From Streptomyces sp. Y2F8-2 (GTDB lineage: Bacteria > Actinomycetota > Actinomycetes > Streptomycetales > Streptomycetaceae): 64,000 nucleotides of DNA. Both the position numbers and the translations under genes were made by a program. The stretch covers positions 124,001 through 188,000 of the forward strand of contig NZ_BNGS01000001.1 of assembly GCF_014905555.1 (NCBI RefSeq), given 5' to 3'. Numbering within the stretch: the first letter of the stretch is position 1; the number at the start of each line of letters is the position of its first letter. Of this stretch, positions 9,774-18,893 are shown one piece after another. The notes under the pieces were generated by a model. It had not been told where the DNA came from and searched no databases. It saw only the letters and a list, made by a program, of their open reading frames with translations.

Positions 9774-9802
9774 ACGATAAATCGACTTCTGGCCCGCGGC
9801 AA
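9774..9802 (-). promoter_or_regulatory. Candidate vegetative promoter of the DksA-like gene
   Basis: On the minus strand TTGCCG (9797-9802) and TATCGT (9774-9779) are separated by 17 bases, giving a start near 9767 and a leader of about 43 bases. The boxes match the housekeeping consensus only partly. Confidence 0.45.
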
Positions 9803-10021
9803 CGGGGCACGCCCGCGAATCGCCCGCCACGCGCGTGCGCCGCGGCGAGCCTGCATCCGTTGTGCCCAGCTCTCCGCCCGGTAATCCGCCGGACCCGCGC
9901 TCCCCGAATCCGGCAGACCGGCGTCTCGCCATTCGGGTCACCCGCGGACCGGTCGCACCCCCGGCCGCCGGAGCGGGAAATCCGGTCGGCCGCCGTCCGT
10001 GCGGCGCCGTACACTGGGCGG
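9803..10021. other. Intergenic part of the 610-base gap between the DksA-like gene and ileS
   Basis: No convincing coding frame. TACACT at 10010-10015 is a candidate -10 element for ileS placed just before the T-box leader, but no clear -35 was found. Confidence 0.4.
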
Positions 10022-10334
10022 AGCGAAAAAGCGTGGATGGGGACGAGTAGCGGCGTACGCAGCCCAGAGCGACCCGGGGACGGTGTGAGCCCGGGGGCGA
10101 GCGCGACGTGAAGATCACCCCGGAGCCGCCGGAAGAACGCCCCAGCGAGAGCCCAGGGGCCAGTAGAACCGGCTTCGCGACCCCAATGAGGGGGCTCACC
10201 GGCGCGTACGGCGCACCGGGGAGCCAAGGAGGGTGGTACCGCGGGAGCGCGCCGCACACGGCGTACGGAGAATTCTCGGAATTCCCGGCTCTCGTCCCTC
10301 CGACGGAAGCAGCACGTCCGCCGGAGGAAGATCG
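10022..10334 (+). promoter_or_regulatory. T-box riboswitch of ileS (appears translational)
   Basis: The T-box core AGGGTGGTACCGCGG is at 10230-10244, the sequence that binds the acceptor end of uncharged tRNA. A short stem I region lies at about 10030-10125; the GAAGATCACC segment contains ATC (10114-10116), fitting an isoleucine specifier codon. Two exclusive pairings are visible. GGAGGG (10228-10233) and GGGAGC (10243-10248) can pair with CCCTCC (10296-10301) and GCTCTC (10288-10293), forming the antisequestrator. Alternatively CCTCCG (10297-10302) pairs with CGGAGG (10322-10327), which contains the Shine-Dalgarno sequence seven bases before the ileS ATG. No U-run terminator is present, so control is inferred to be at translation, as known for actinobacterial ileS. 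Exact 5' limit uncertain. Confidence 0.92.
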
Positions 10335-13300
10335 ATGACGCAGTACCGCCAGGTGCCCGCCCAGGTCGACCTGCCCGCGCTCGAGCACGAGGTGCTCGAC
10401 TTCTGGCGCGAGCAGAAGATCTTTGCCAAGAGCCTGGAGCAGTCCGAGGGCCGCCCCGAATGGGTGTTCTACGAGGGCCCGCCCACCGCCAACGGCATGC
10501 CGGGCGCCCACCACATCGAGGCGCGCGTCTTCAAGGACGTCTTCCCCCGCTTCCGCACCATGCGCGGCTACCACGTGGCCCGCAAGGCCGGCTGGGACTG
10601 CCACGGCCTCCCGGTGGAGCTGGAGGTCGAGAAGGAGCTCGGCTTCAGCGGCAAGAAGGACATCGAGGCGTACGGCATCGCCGAGTTCAACGCCAAGTGC
10701 CGCGAGTCCGTGACCCGCCACACCGACGCCTTCGCCGAGCTGACGACCCGCATGGGTTACTGGACGGACCTCGACGGTGCCTACCGCACGATGGACCCGG
10801 CCTACATCGAATCCGTCTGGTGGTCGCTCAAGCAGATCTTCGACAAGGGGCTCCTGGTCCAGGACCACCGCGTCGCCCCCTGGTGCCCCCGCTGCGGCAC
10901 GGGCCTGTCGGACCACGAGCTGGCGCAGGGCTACGAGACGGTCGTGGACCCGTCGGTCTATGTCCGTTTCCCGCTCACCTCCGGTCCGCTGGCCGGCGAA
11001 GCCGCGCTCCTGGTGTGGACGACGACCCCCTGGACGCTGGTCTCGAACACCGCGGTCGCCGCGCACCCCGACGTCACCTACGTCGTCGCCACGAACGGCG
11101 AGGAGAAGCTCGTCGTCGCCGAGCCGCTCGTCGGCAAGGCGCTCGGCGAGGGCTGGGAGACCACGGGCCAGACCTTCACGGGCGTCGAGATGGAGCGCTG
11201 GACGTACCAACGTCCCTTCGAGCTGGTCGAGTTCCCCGCCCCGGCCCACTACGTGGTGAACGCCGAGTACGTCACGACCGAGGACGGTACGGGTCTGGTC
11301 CACCAGTCCCCCGCCTTCGGTGAGGACGACCTCAAGGTGTGCCGCGCGTACGGCCTGCCCGTGGTCAACCCGGTGCGCCCCGACGGCACCTTCGAGGAGG
11401 ACGTCCCGTTGGTCGGCGGCGTCTTCTTCAAGAAGGCGGACGAACGGCTCACCGAGGACCTGCAGCAGCGCGGTCTCCTCTTCAAGCACATCCCGTACGA
11501 GCACAGCTATCCGCACTGCTGGCGCTGCCACACCGCGCTCCTCTACTACGCGCAGCCGTCCTGGTACATCCGCACCACGGCGATCAAGGACCGCCTCCTC
11601 GAGGAGAACGAGAAGACCAACTGGTTCCCGGAGACCGTCAAGAACGGCCGGTACGGCGACTGGCTGAACAACAACATCGACTGGGCGCTGTCCCGCAACC
11701 GCTACTGGGGCACCCCGCTGCCGATCTGGCGCTGCGAGGACGGTCACCTCACCTGCGTCGGCTCCCGCGCGGAGCTGACCTCGCTGACGGGCGCCGACCA
11801 GTCGGAGCTGGACCCGCACCGCCCGTTCATCGACGAGGTCACCTTCGCCTGTCCGCTGGACGGCTGCGGGAAGACGGCCACGCGCGTGCCCGAGGTCATC
11901 GACGCCTGGTACGACTCGGGCTCGATGCCGTTCGCGCAGTGGGGCTACCCGTACAAGAACAAGGAGCTGTTCGAGTCCCGCTACCCGGCGCAGTTCATCT
12001 CCGAGGCCATCGACCAGACCCGCGGCTGGTTCTACACGCTGATGGCGGTCGGCACCCTGGTGTTCGACAAGTCGTCGTACGAGAACGTCGTCTGCCTGGG
12101 CCACATCCTCGCGGAGGACGGCCGCAAGATGTCCAAGCACCTGGGCAACACCCTGCAGCCCATCCCGCTCATGGACCAGCACGGCGCGGACGCGGTGCGC
12201 TGGTTCATGGCGGCCGGCGGCTCCCCGTGGGCGGCGCGCCGCGTGGGCCACGGCACGATCCAGGAGGTCGTCCGCAAGACGCTCCTCACCTACTGGAACA
12301 CGGTCGCCTTCCAGGCCCTGTACGCCCGCACCTCGAACTGGGCGCCGAGCGAGGCCGACCCGGCCCCGGCCGACCGCCCGGTCCTGGACCGCTGGCTGCT
12401 GTCGGAGCTGCACGCGCTCACCGACCAGGTGACGCAGGCGCTGGAGGCGTACGACACCCAGCGCGCCGGCAAGCTGCTGTCCGCGTTCGTCGACGACCTC
12501 TCCAACTGGTACGTCCGCCGCTCCCGCCGCCGCTTCTGGCAGGGCGACAAGGCCGCACTGCGCACGCTGCACGAGGTCCTGGAGACGGTGACGAAGCTGA
12601 TGGCGCCGATCACCCCGTTCATCACCGAGCGGGTGTGGCAGGACCTGATCGTGCCGGTGACCCCGGGCGCCCCGGAGTCGGTGCACCTGGCGTCCTGGCC
12701 GGAGGCGGACCTGTCGGCGATCGCCCCGGAGCTGTCGCAGCAGATGGTGCTGGTGCGCCGTCTCGTGGAGCTGGGCCGTGCCACGCGCGCGGAGTCGGGC
12801 GTCAAGACGCGCCAGCCGCTGTCGCGTGCGCTCGTCGCGGCGGCCGGCTTCGAGTCCCTGGACAAGGAGCTGCACACGCAGATCACGGAGGAGCTGAACG
12901 TCTCGTCCCTGGCGTCCCTCTCCGAGGTCGGCGGTTCCCTGGTCGACACCACGGCGAAGGCGAACTTCCGGGCGCTGGGCAAGCGTTTCGGCAAGCGCGT
13001 CCAGGACGTGGCCAAGGCCATCGCGAATGCTGACGCGGCGGCGCTGTCCCTGGCGCTGCGCGAGGGCACGGCGTCGGTGGAGGTCGACGGCGAGACCGTC
13101 ACCCTCGCCCCGGACGAGGTGATCATCACGGAGACCCCGCGCGAGGGCTGGTCGGTGGCGTCCGACTCGGGCGCGACGGTCGCCCTCGACCTGGAGATCA
13201 CCGAGGAGCTGCGGCAGGCGGGCCTCGCCCGTGACGCGATCCGGCTGATCCAGGAGGCCCGCAAGAACAGCGGCCTGGACGTCGCCGACCGCATCGCACT

Positions 13301-13472
13301 GCGCTGGACCGCGACGGACCCGGCGGTCATCGCGGCCCTGACCGAGCACTCCGGTCTGATCGCCGAGGAGGTCCTCGCCACGGACTTCGCCCAGGGCGAG
13401 GCGGACGAGAGCTACGGTGAGCCGTTCACCGACGAGGGCCTGTCCCTGACCTTCCGCCTGCGCAAGGCGTAA
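10335..13472 (+). CDS. ileS: Isoleucyl-tRNA synthetase (IleRS, long type)
   Basis: A 1045-residue class I synthetase that charges tRNA-Ile in the cytoplasm. ATG at 10335 follows GGAGG (10323-10327), which is the sequence hidden or exposed by the upstream T-box. The HIGH-type motif appears as PTANGMPGAHHIEAR near residue 55, and the second catalytic motif is GRKMSKHLGN. The CP1 editing domain includes WTTTPWTLVSNTA. The HHxxAR form and the overall length fit the eukaryote-like IleRS2 group, which is generally less sensitive to mupirocin; this group assignment is inference. A perfect hairpin follows the stop codon. The gene is transcribed against its neighbours on both sides. Confidence 0.97.
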   Translation: MTQYRQVPAQVDLPALEHEVLDFWREQKIFAKSLEQSEGRPEWVFYEGPPTANGMPGAHHIEARVFKDVFPRFRTMRGYHVARKAGWDCHGLPVELEVEKELGFSGKKDIEAYGIAEFNAKCRESVTRHTDAFAELTTRMGYWTDLDGAYRTMDPAYIESVWWSLKQIFDKGLLVQDHRVAPWCPRCGTGLSDHELAQGYETVVDPSVYVRFPLTSGPLAGEAALLVWTTTPWTLVSNTAVAAHPDVTYVVATNGEEKLVVAEPLVGKALGEGWETTGQTFTGVEMERWTYQRPFELVEFPAPAHYVVNAEYVTTEDGTGLVHQSPAFGEDDLKVCRAYGLPVVNPVRPDGTFEEDVPLVGGVFFKKADERLTEDLQQRGLLFKHIPYEHSYPHCWRCHTALLYYAQPSWYIRTTAIKDRLLEENEKTNWFPETVKNGRYGDWLNNNIDWALSRNRYWGTPLPIWRCEDGHLTCVGSRAELTSLTGADQSELDPHRPFIDEVTFACPLDGCGKTATRVPEVIDAWYDSGSMPFAQWGYPYKNKELFESRYPAQFISEAIDQTRGWFYTLMAVGTLVFDKSSYENVVCLGHILAEDGRKMSKHLGNTLQPIPLMDQHGADAVRWFMAAGGSPWAARRVGHGTIQEVVRKTLLTYWNTVAFQALYARTSNWAPSEADPAPADRPVLDRWLLSELHALTDQVTQALEAYDTQRAGKLLSAFVDDLSNWYVRRSRRRFWQGDKAALRTLHEVLETVTKLMAPITPFITERVWQDLIVPVTPGAPESVHLASWPEADLSAIAPELSQQMVLVRRLVELGRATRAESGVKTRQPLSRALVAAAGFESLDKELHTQITEELNVSSLASLSEVGGSLVDTTAKANFRALGKRFGKRVQDVAKAIANADAAALSLALREGTASVEVDGETVTLAPDEVIITETPREGWSVASDSGATVALDLEITEELRQAGLARDAIRLIQEARKNSGLDVADRIALRWTATDPAVIAALTEHSGLIAEEVLATDFAQGEADESYGEPFTDEGLSLTFRLRKA

Positions 13473-13483
13473 GGCACACCCGA

Positions 13484-13521
13484 GGCCCGGGCCCGCCGAA
13501 AAATCTCGGCGGGCCCGGGCC
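13484..13521 (+). terminator. Terminator hairpin after ileS
   Basis: Perfect 16-base arms at 13484-13499 and 13506-13521 with a six-base loop, starting 12 bases after the ileS stop. There is no U-run, as usual in Streptomyces. Confidence 0.85.
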
Positions 13522-13605
13522 TTCGGCGTTGCGTCCGTACGCACAGCCGCTCCCCGGTCCGAACACGGGCGCCAAGGACTTCGCACGAAAGAGATGCCAC
13601 ACGAA

Positions 13606-13643
13606 AGGGCGGGGCCCCGGATCGAGATCCGGGGCCCCGCCCT
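13606..13643 (-). terminator. Terminator hairpin after divIVA
   Basis: Perfect 18-base arms at 13606-13623 and 13626-13643 with a two-base centre, 35 bases past the divIVA stop. Together with the ileS hairpin it insulates two converging genes. Confidence 0.8.
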
Positions 13644-13678
13644 GAACGCTGCCGACGCCTACGGCGTCTTCACGACCC

Positions 13679-14809
13679 TCAGTTGTCGTCCTCGTCGATG
13701 AGGAACCCGCGCATCGGCGAGGGCGCCTGGCCCATCGGCGACGGGCCCTGCGGACGGACCGGTGCCATCGGCTGGGTCATCGCCGGGGACATCTGCTGCT
13801 GGCCGCCGTAGGACGGAGCGGACGGGGCCGGAGCACCGCCCATCGTCTGGTTGCCGCCGTACGACGGGGCGCTCGCGCCCGCCGGGGCCATCGACGGCGC
13901 CGACGGCGACGGCAGGGAAGCCGTGGCCGGGGTGCGCGGCGGGGCCAGCGAGTCGTCGGCCTGGGTCTCCAGCTGACGCAGCTGCGACTCCAGGTACGAC
14001 TTCAGGCGGGTGCGGTACTCGCGCTCGAAGCCGCGCAGGTCCTCGACCTTGCGCTCCAGCGTGGCGCGGGCGGACTCCAGGGAGCCCATCGCGACGCGGT
14101 GCTTCTCCTGCGCGTCCCGCTCCAGGGCGTCCGCCTTGGCACGGGCGTCGCGCTCCAGACCCTCGGCGCGGCTGCGGGCCTCACCGACGATCTTGTTGGC
14201 CTCGGCGCGGGCCTCGGCGATCGCCTGGTCGGCGGTCTGCTGGGCCAGCGAGAGAACACGCGCGGCGCTGTCGCCACCGGGACCCTGGCCGGGCATGCCC
14301 GGACCACCCATGGGGCCGCCCATCGGACCGCCCATGGGGCCACCCATCTGCTGCTGCATCGGGGGCTGGCCACCCATCGGCCCCTGACCCATCGGACCCT
14401 GGCCCATCGGACCCGGTCCCTGGGGACCTCCCTGACCGCCGCCGGGGCCGGCCGGCAGCTGCGGGGCACCGCTCGGCAGCTGGGGCGGGCCACCCATGGG
14501 GCCGCCCATCTGCTGCTGCGGCGGGCCCGATATCCCGGCGGGAACGGGCGCCCCGGGACCGCGCATCCCCTGCTGCTGATGCTGCTGGTCCTGGCCCTCC
14601 GGGGGCTTGCGCATGTTCTGCTGGTTCTGCGCGGCGGCACGAGTGGCGGCGGCCAGTTTGGCGCGCAGGTCCTCGTTCTCCCGGAGCAGGCGGGTCAGTT
14701 CGGCTTCGACCTCGTCGAGGAAGGCATCGACCTCGTCCTCGTCATAGCCTTCTCGGAGGCGGACGGTCGTGAACTGCTTGTTCCGAACGTCCTCGGGGGT
14801 CAGCGGCAT
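13679..14809 (-). CDS. divIVA: DivIVA polar growth scaffold (Wag31-like)
   Basis: A 376-residue coiled-coil protein that marks hyphal tips and organises polar cell-wall growth. ATG at 14809 follows GAGGTGAAGAC. The N-terminal DivIVA domain ([27 protein letters not shown] in segments) senses curved membrane. A linker of about 110 residues is very rich in Pro, Gln, Gly and Met (PMGQGPMG- and PMGGP-type repeats). A central coiled coil follows ([20 protein letters not shown] region), then a second Pro/Ser/Gln-rich tail ending FLIDEDDN. The long PQG-rich linker is characteristic of Streptomyces and much longer than in Bacillus. Last gene of the dcw cluster, 52 bases after yggT. Confidence 0.97.
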   Translation of the reverse strand: MPLTPEDVRNKQFTTVRLREGYDEDEVDAFLDEVEAELTRLLRENEDLRAKLAAATRAAAQNQQNMRKPPEGQDQQHQQQGMRGPGAPVPAGISGPPQQQMGGPMGGPPQLPSGAPQLPAGPGGGQGGPQGPGPMGQGPMGQGPMGGQPPMQQQMGGPMGGPMGGPMGGPGMPGQGPGGDSAARVLSLAQQTADQAIAEARAEANKIVGEARSRAEGLERDARAKADALERDAQEKHRVAMGSLESARATLERKVEDLRGFEREYRTRLKSYLESQLRQLETQADDSLAPPRTPATASLPSPSAPSMAPAGASAPSYGGNQTMGGAPAPSAPSYGGQQQMSPAMTQPMAPVRPQGPSPMGQAPSPMRGFLIDEDDN

Positions 14810-14861
14810 GTCTTCACCTCAACGTAGTCATCGGCAGTCGGCAAGACCGTATCGTCCACAT

Positions 14862-15152
14862 TCACCTCGCGAAGCTGCCCACGATCGAGATCAGGATGTA
14901 GACGATGATCATCAGTACGAAGAAGGACAGGTCGAGCGCCACGCCCCCGAGACGCAACGGCGGGATGAACCGCCGCAGAAGCTTCAGCGGTGGATCGGTG
15001 ACAGTGTAGGTGGCCTCCAGAACGACCACCATCGCCTTGCCGGGTTGCCATGAGCGGGCGAACTGGAAGACGTAGTCCATGACCAACCGGAAAATCAGCA
15101 CGACGAGGAAGCACATCAGCGCGATGTAGACAACCTGTAGGAACACGCCCAT
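14862..15152 (-). CDS. YggT family membrane protein
   Basis: A 96-residue protein with two hydrophobic segments (VVYIALMCFLVVLIFRLVMDYV and SFFVLMIIVYILISIVGSF regions). Start chosen at ATG 15152 (MGVFLQVVY); an in-frame extension upstream is Arg-rich and lacks membrane character. The central stretch ARSWQPGKAMVVVLE and DPPLKLLRRFIPPLRLGG is the conserved YggT signature. It sits between sepF and divIVA as in most actinobacteria. A role in division-site or membrane organisation is suggested only by context. Confidence 0.9.
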   Translation of the reverse strand: MGVFLQVVYIALMCFLVVLIFRLVMDYVFQFARSWQPGKAMVVVLEATYTVTDPPLKLLRRFIPPLRLGGVALDLSFFVLMIIVYILISIVGSFAR

Positions 15153-15204
15153 GGTCCGCGCTTCCCTCTCCCCTGCTCCCGTGCCGTCTTTCCGGTCGTG
15201 CGTC

Positions 15205-15846
15205 TCAGCTCTGGTTGAAGAACCCGCCCTCTGCGATGCGGGCCTTGTCCTCCGCCGTGACATCGACGTTAGCAGGCGACAACAGGAACACCTTCTGCGT
15301 CACCCGCTCGATGCTGCCGTGAAGACCAAACACCAAACCGGCCGCAAAGTCGACAAGTCGCTTCGCATCTGTGTCATCCATCTCAGTCAGATTCATGATC
15401 ACAGGAGTGCCCTCACGGAAGTGTTCCCCGATGGTACGGGCCTCGTTGTAGGTCCGGGGGTGCAGCGTGGTGATCCGGTACGGCTCTCGTTCGGACACGA
15501 CCTTGGGCATGATCACCGGTGCGTTCTTCTCCAGACTCTGGCGTTCTTGTGTGATGGACGCCACGGGCGCGATGCGGGCCGGACGCCCGGATTCCGCGGG
15601 TAGCGAAGCGGAAGGCGACACCGGATCGCGCGGCGCCGGCGGCTGCACCACGCGTACCGATTCGTCCCGTTGGGGCTGAATCGCCTGGTGCGCCTGGTGC
15701 GTCGGTTCGTGCCGCCTGCGGTCCCGCTCCGGCTCCGGATCGAGCTCGGGCTCGAAGTCGTCATCGGGGTCGAAACCCCGGCCGTCGTACCCATCGTCCT
15801 CCACGAGGCCGAGGTAGACCGCCATCTTGCGCATCGCGCCGGCCAT
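15205..15846 (-). CDS. sepF: Cell division protein SepF
   Basis: A 213-residue protein. ATG at 15846 starts [18 protein letters not shown], the membrane-binding amphipathic N-terminus of SepF; an upstream in-frame start adds unrelated residues. A long acidic and polar linker (residues about 20-120) precedes the conserved SepF core ([41 protein letters not shown] in segments), which polymerises and binds the FtsZ tail. It anchors FtsZ to the membrane in bacteria lacking FtsA, such as Streptomyces; no ftsA is present in this cluster, consistent with that role. Confidence 0.95.
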   Translation of the reverse strand: MAGAMRKMAVYLGLVEDDGYDGRGFDPDDDFEPELDPEPERDRRRHEPTHQAHQAIQPQRDESVRVVQPPAPRDPVSPSASLPAESGRPARIAPVASITQERQSLEKNAPVIMPKVVSEREPYRITTLHPRTYNEARTIGEHFREGTPVIMNLTEMDDTDAKRLVDFAAGLVFGLHGSIERVTQKVFLLSPANVDVTAEDKARIAEGGFFNQS

Positions 15847-15975
15847 GCTCTGAGTCCTCCGCTCTGTGGTGGATCGGCTGACGACTGCCAAGTGCCCGCG
15901 ATCCACGAGGTCGTTACGCCCGCCTAGCAGCGGTAATGACCATATTTTCTGCTGTGGTCCGACTTCTTGGCGACG

Positions 15976-16695
15976 TTACCCGAGCCTGGGTCGGACTCCG
16001 AGTACCGCAGTGCCGACGCGCACATGTGTCGCCCCGGCCGCAACGGCCTCCTCGAGGTCCGCACTCATTCCTGCCGAGACCATGGTGGCAGCCGGATGGG
16101 CCCTGCGCAGGTCGGTCGACAAATCCATGAGCCGCTCGAACGCCGCCCGTTGACGCCCCGCGTACGCGCCGGTGAGCGGCGCGACCGTCATCAGGCCGTC
16201 CAGCCGCAGCCCCGGCGCGCTCGCGACGAGGTCGCCCAACTCTTCGATTCCTTCGGGCGCCACACCTCCGCGTTCCCCTCGGCCGCTCGCCCCCGCGTCG
16301 AGCGCGACCTGGATGAGACAGCCCACCTCGCGCCCGGCCCGTACGGCCTCCTTGGACAGGGCCGTCACGAGCTTGGAACGATCGACGGACTGCACAAGAT
16401 CCGCGTAACCGACCACGGATCGCACCTTGTTGGTCTGCAATTGACCGACAAAATGCCACGAAAGCGGCAGATCCGAGCAAGCCGCCGCCTTGGGTGCCGC
16501 GTCCTGATCGCGGTTCTCGGCGACGTGCCGCACACCGAGTTCCGACAGAATCCGCACATCGGAGGCGGGATAGGTCTTGGTGACCACGATCAGGGTCACC
16601 TCCTCGCGCTTGCGCCCGGCGGCCGCGCACGCGGCGGCGATCCGGTCCTCCACCTTTGCGAGGTTTGCTGCGATGTGATCCCTACGGTCCGTCAT
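15976..16695 (-). CDS. YggS/YlmE-family PLP-binding protein
   Basis: A 239-residue single-domain PLP protein of the fold III (alanine racemase-like barrel) group. ATG at 16695, six bases after the stop of the preceding ylmD-like gene. The PLP lysine is in VVTKTYP, and the phosphate-binding end reads SAGMSADLEEAVAAGATHVRVGTAVLG in segments. Family members are involved in PLP homeostasis. Its position between ftsZ and sepF is conserved in Gram-positive bacteria (ylmE). Confidence 0.92.
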   Translation of the reverse strand: MTDRRDHIAANLAKVEDRIAAACAAAGRKREEVTLIVVTKTYPASDVRILSELGVRHVAENRDQDAAPKAAACSDLPLSWHFVGQLQTNKVRSVVGYADLVQSVDRSKLVTALSKEAVRAGREVGCLIQVALDAGASGRGERGGVAPEGIEELGDLVASAPGLRLDGLMTVAPLTGAYAGRQRAAFERLMDLSTDLRRAHPAATMVSAGMSADLEEAVAAGATHVRVGTAVLGVRPRLG

Positions 16696-16701
16696 GCCCC
16701 A

Positions 16702-17430
16702 TCAGTCCAGCCAGACATAGCCCGCGAGCCGCCCGGTCGTCCGGTCACGGCGGTACGAGAAGTGATCGTGCGACTCCAGCGTGCACACCGGCGACTGCGC
16801 CCGGTCGCGCACCCCGAGCCGGTCGAGCTGCGCGTGCACGCCGGCGGTCACGTCGACCGCGGGAGTGCCCCAGCTCGTTTCGGCGTGCGCCGCCGGTTCC
16901 ACGGCGGACACCTCTGCGCGCATCGCCTCCGGCACTTCGTAGCACCGGCCGCAGACCGCGGGTCCCGTGCGGGCGACGATCCGGGACGGGTCGGCGCCCA
17001 GTTCCATCATCGCGCGGACGGCGGCGGGGACGACTCCGGCCACCATGCCGGGCCGGCCGGCGTGGGCGGCGGCCACGAGGCCGGCGACCGGGTCGGCGAG
17101 CAGGACGGGGGTGCAGTCGGCGGTGAGCACCGCGAGGGCGAGACCGCGCCGGGCGGTGACGATCGCGTCCACCTCGGGCACCGGGTTTTCACCCCAGGGG
17201 GCGTCCACCACGGCCACGTCGGCACCGTGCACCTGGTTCATCCACACCACCCGGGCCGGATCGAGGCCCAGCGACTTCGCGGCCAGCTCCCGGTTGGTGC
17301 GTACGGCCTCGGGGTCGTCGCCGACCGCGCCGCCGAGGTTGAGCTCCTCGTACGGAGCGGCGCTCACCCCGCCCCACCGGTCGGTGAAGGCGAAGTGCGC
17401 GCCGCTCAGGGTGTCGCGCTGTCCTATCAC
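16702..17430 (-). CDS. YfiH/YlmD-family (LACC1-like) purine nucleoside phosphorylase or laccase-domain protein
   Basis: A 242-residue protein of the Cu-oxidase_4 (YfiH/PgeF/YlmD) family. GTG at 17430 overlaps the ftsZ stop (GTGA). Conserved metal-site residues: [25 protein letters not shown] and the C-terminal [11 protein letters not shown]. Older annotations call these laccases or polyphenol oxidases; newer work on the family describes purine nucleoside metabolism, and E. coli PgeF has a peptidoglycan-editing role. Which applies here is not shown by sequence. The translational coupling to ftsZ suggests a cell-envelope link. Confidence 0.9.
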   Translation of the reverse strand: MIGQRDTLSGAHFAFTDRWGGVSAAPYEELNLGGAVGDDPEAVRTNRELAAKSLGLDPARVVWMNQVHGADVAVVDAPWGENPVPEVDAIVTARRGLALAVLTADCTPVLLADPVAGLVAAAHAGRPGMVAGVVPAAVRAMMELGADPSRIVARTGPAVCGRCYEVPEAMRAEVSAVEPAAHAETSWGTPAVDVTAGVHAQLDRLGVRDRAQSPVCTLESHDHFSYRRDRTTGRLAGYVWLD

Positions 17431-18614
17431 TTGAGGAAGTCCGGTACGTCCAGCTCCTCGGCCGCGCTGTCCGAGTAGGTCCGCGACGGCGGCACCGACG
17501 GCGGGGGCACCGGGAGGTCGGCCACCGGCTCCGGGGCGGGCTCCGGGGCCTCCTTCGGCGTGACACTGCCGAGCGAGCCGAAGGACGGGCGGCTCTCGGC
17601 GGGGCGGGCCGGCTCCTCGCGCTTGAGCGAGGACGAGCCGAGGACGTTCTCCCGCTTGGCCGGGGGCTGGCCGCCGTCGAAGCCGGCGGCGATCACGGTG
17701 ACCCGGACCTCGTCGCCGAGGGCGTCGTCGATCACGGCACCGAAGATGATGTTGGCTTCGGGGTGGGCGGCCTCGCTCACCAGCTGGGCGGCCTCGTTGA
17801 TCTCGAACAGGCCGAGGTCGGAGCCGCCGGAGATGGACAGCAGCACACCGCGGGCGCCGTCGATGGACGCCTCGAGGAGGGGCGAGGAGATCGCCATCTC
17901 GGCCGCGGCCACCGCGCGGTCGTCGCCGCGGGCCGAGCCGATGCCCATGAGGGCGGAACCGGCCTCGGACATCACGGACTTGACGTCGGCGAAGTCGAGG
18001 TTGATCAGACCGGGCGTGGTGATGAGGTCGGTGATGCCCTGGACACCGGAGAGCAGGACCTGGTCGGCCGACTTGAAGGCGTCGAGGACCGAGACCTGGC
18101 GGTCCGAGATGGACAGCAGCCGGTCGTTCGGGATGACGATGAGGGTGTCGACCTCTTCGCGGAGGGCCGCGATGCCGTCCTCCGCCTGGTTCGCGCGGCG
18201 CCTTCCCTCGAAGGTGAACGGGCGCGTGACCACGCCGATGGTGAGCGCGCCGAGCGAGCGCGCGATGTTGGCCACGACGGGCGCGCCGCCGGTGCCGGTG
18301 CCGCCGCCTTCACCGGCCGTCACGAAGACCATGTCGGCCCCCTTGAGGACCTCCTCGATCTCCTCGCGGTGGTCCTCGGCGGCCTTGCGGCCGACCTCCG
18401 GGTTGGCCCCGGCGCCGAGTCCGCGCGTGAGTTCCCGGCCGACGTCCAGCTTGACGTCGGCGTCGCTCATCAACAGAGCTTGCGCGTCGGTGTTGATGGC
18501 GATGAACTCGACGCCCTTGAGACCGACCTCGATCATCCGGTTGATGGCATTGACACCACCGCCGCCGACACCGATGACCTTGATGACTGCGAGGTAGTTC
18601 TGCGGTGCTGCCAC
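17427..18614 (-). CDS. ftsZ: Cell division GTPase FtsZ
   Basis: A 395-residue tubulin homologue forming the Z-ring and, in Streptomyces, the ladders of rings in sporulating hyphae. GTG at 18614 (protein begins [19 protein letters not shown]), preceded by GAGAGGCC; a longer in-frame start at 18656 adds Arg-rich residues not typical of FtsZ. GTP-binding motif [10 protein letters not shown], the synergy-loop region and [11 protein letters not shown] are present. After a Pro/Glu-rich linker the C-terminal peptide ends DVPDFLK, the docking site for SepF and FtsW. The 279 bases upstream carry palindromes and probably several promoters, as known for Streptomyces ftsZ. Confidence 0.98.
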   Translation of the reverse strand: MAAPQNYLAVIKVIGVGGGGVNAINRMIEVGLKGVEFIAINTDAQALLMSDADVKLDVGRELTRGLGAGANPEVGRKAAEDHREEIEEVLKGADMVFVTAGEGGGTGTGGAPVVANIARSLGALTIGVVTRPFTFEGRRRANQAEDGIAALREEVDTLIVIPNDRLLSISDRQVSVLDAFKSADQVLLSGVQGITDLITTPGLINLDFADVKSVMSEAGSALMGIGSARGDDRAVAAAEMAISSPLLEASIDGARGVLLSISGGSDLGLFEINEAAQLVSEAAHPEANIIFGAVIDDALGDEVRVTVIAAGFDGGQPPAKRENVLGSSSLKREEPARPAESRPSFGSLGSVTPKEAPEPAPEPVADLPVPPPSVPPSRTYSDSAAEELDVPDFLK

Positions 18615-18893
18615 GTCGAAGGCCTCTCGCCTCGAATTACGTTGCCGTCGCCCCACGGGTGACCCGCGGCTCGACGGCAGATGCCGAATGGGACGGTCCG
18701 AACGCCGACCCGAACCCTAACCCTGAAGTTTAGGGTTACCAGTGTGTCTGTTCCTTGGACTCTTCCGAACAGGACACTAAGTCGACAAGTGGCGCCCGTT
18801 CAACGAACACGCCGAACCTCCCGCTTTTCTTTTCACCCTATGTGATCAGCCGTAGCAGTGCCCAACCAGGGTGCTGGCCTGCGCGGATGTGCG
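18615..18893 (-). promoter_or_regulatory. ftsZ upstream regulatory region
   Basis: 279 bases between ftsQ and ftsZ. Two inverted repeats stand out: an 8-base stem AACCCTAA/TTAGGGTT (18713-18720, 18730-18737) and an imperfect palindrome with arms at 18741-18753 and 18767-18778. The second carries GTGTC (18744-18748) and GACAC (18773-18777), the core reported for WhiA binding. Individual promoters could not be assigned with confidence. Confidence 0.6.

Noticed and set aside
9738..13586. 1282-residue open frame on the minus strand opposite ileS
   Set aside because: It is antisense to an intact, clearly homologous ileS and has Arg/Gly/Ala/Val-rich composition; long antisense frames are expected at this GC content.
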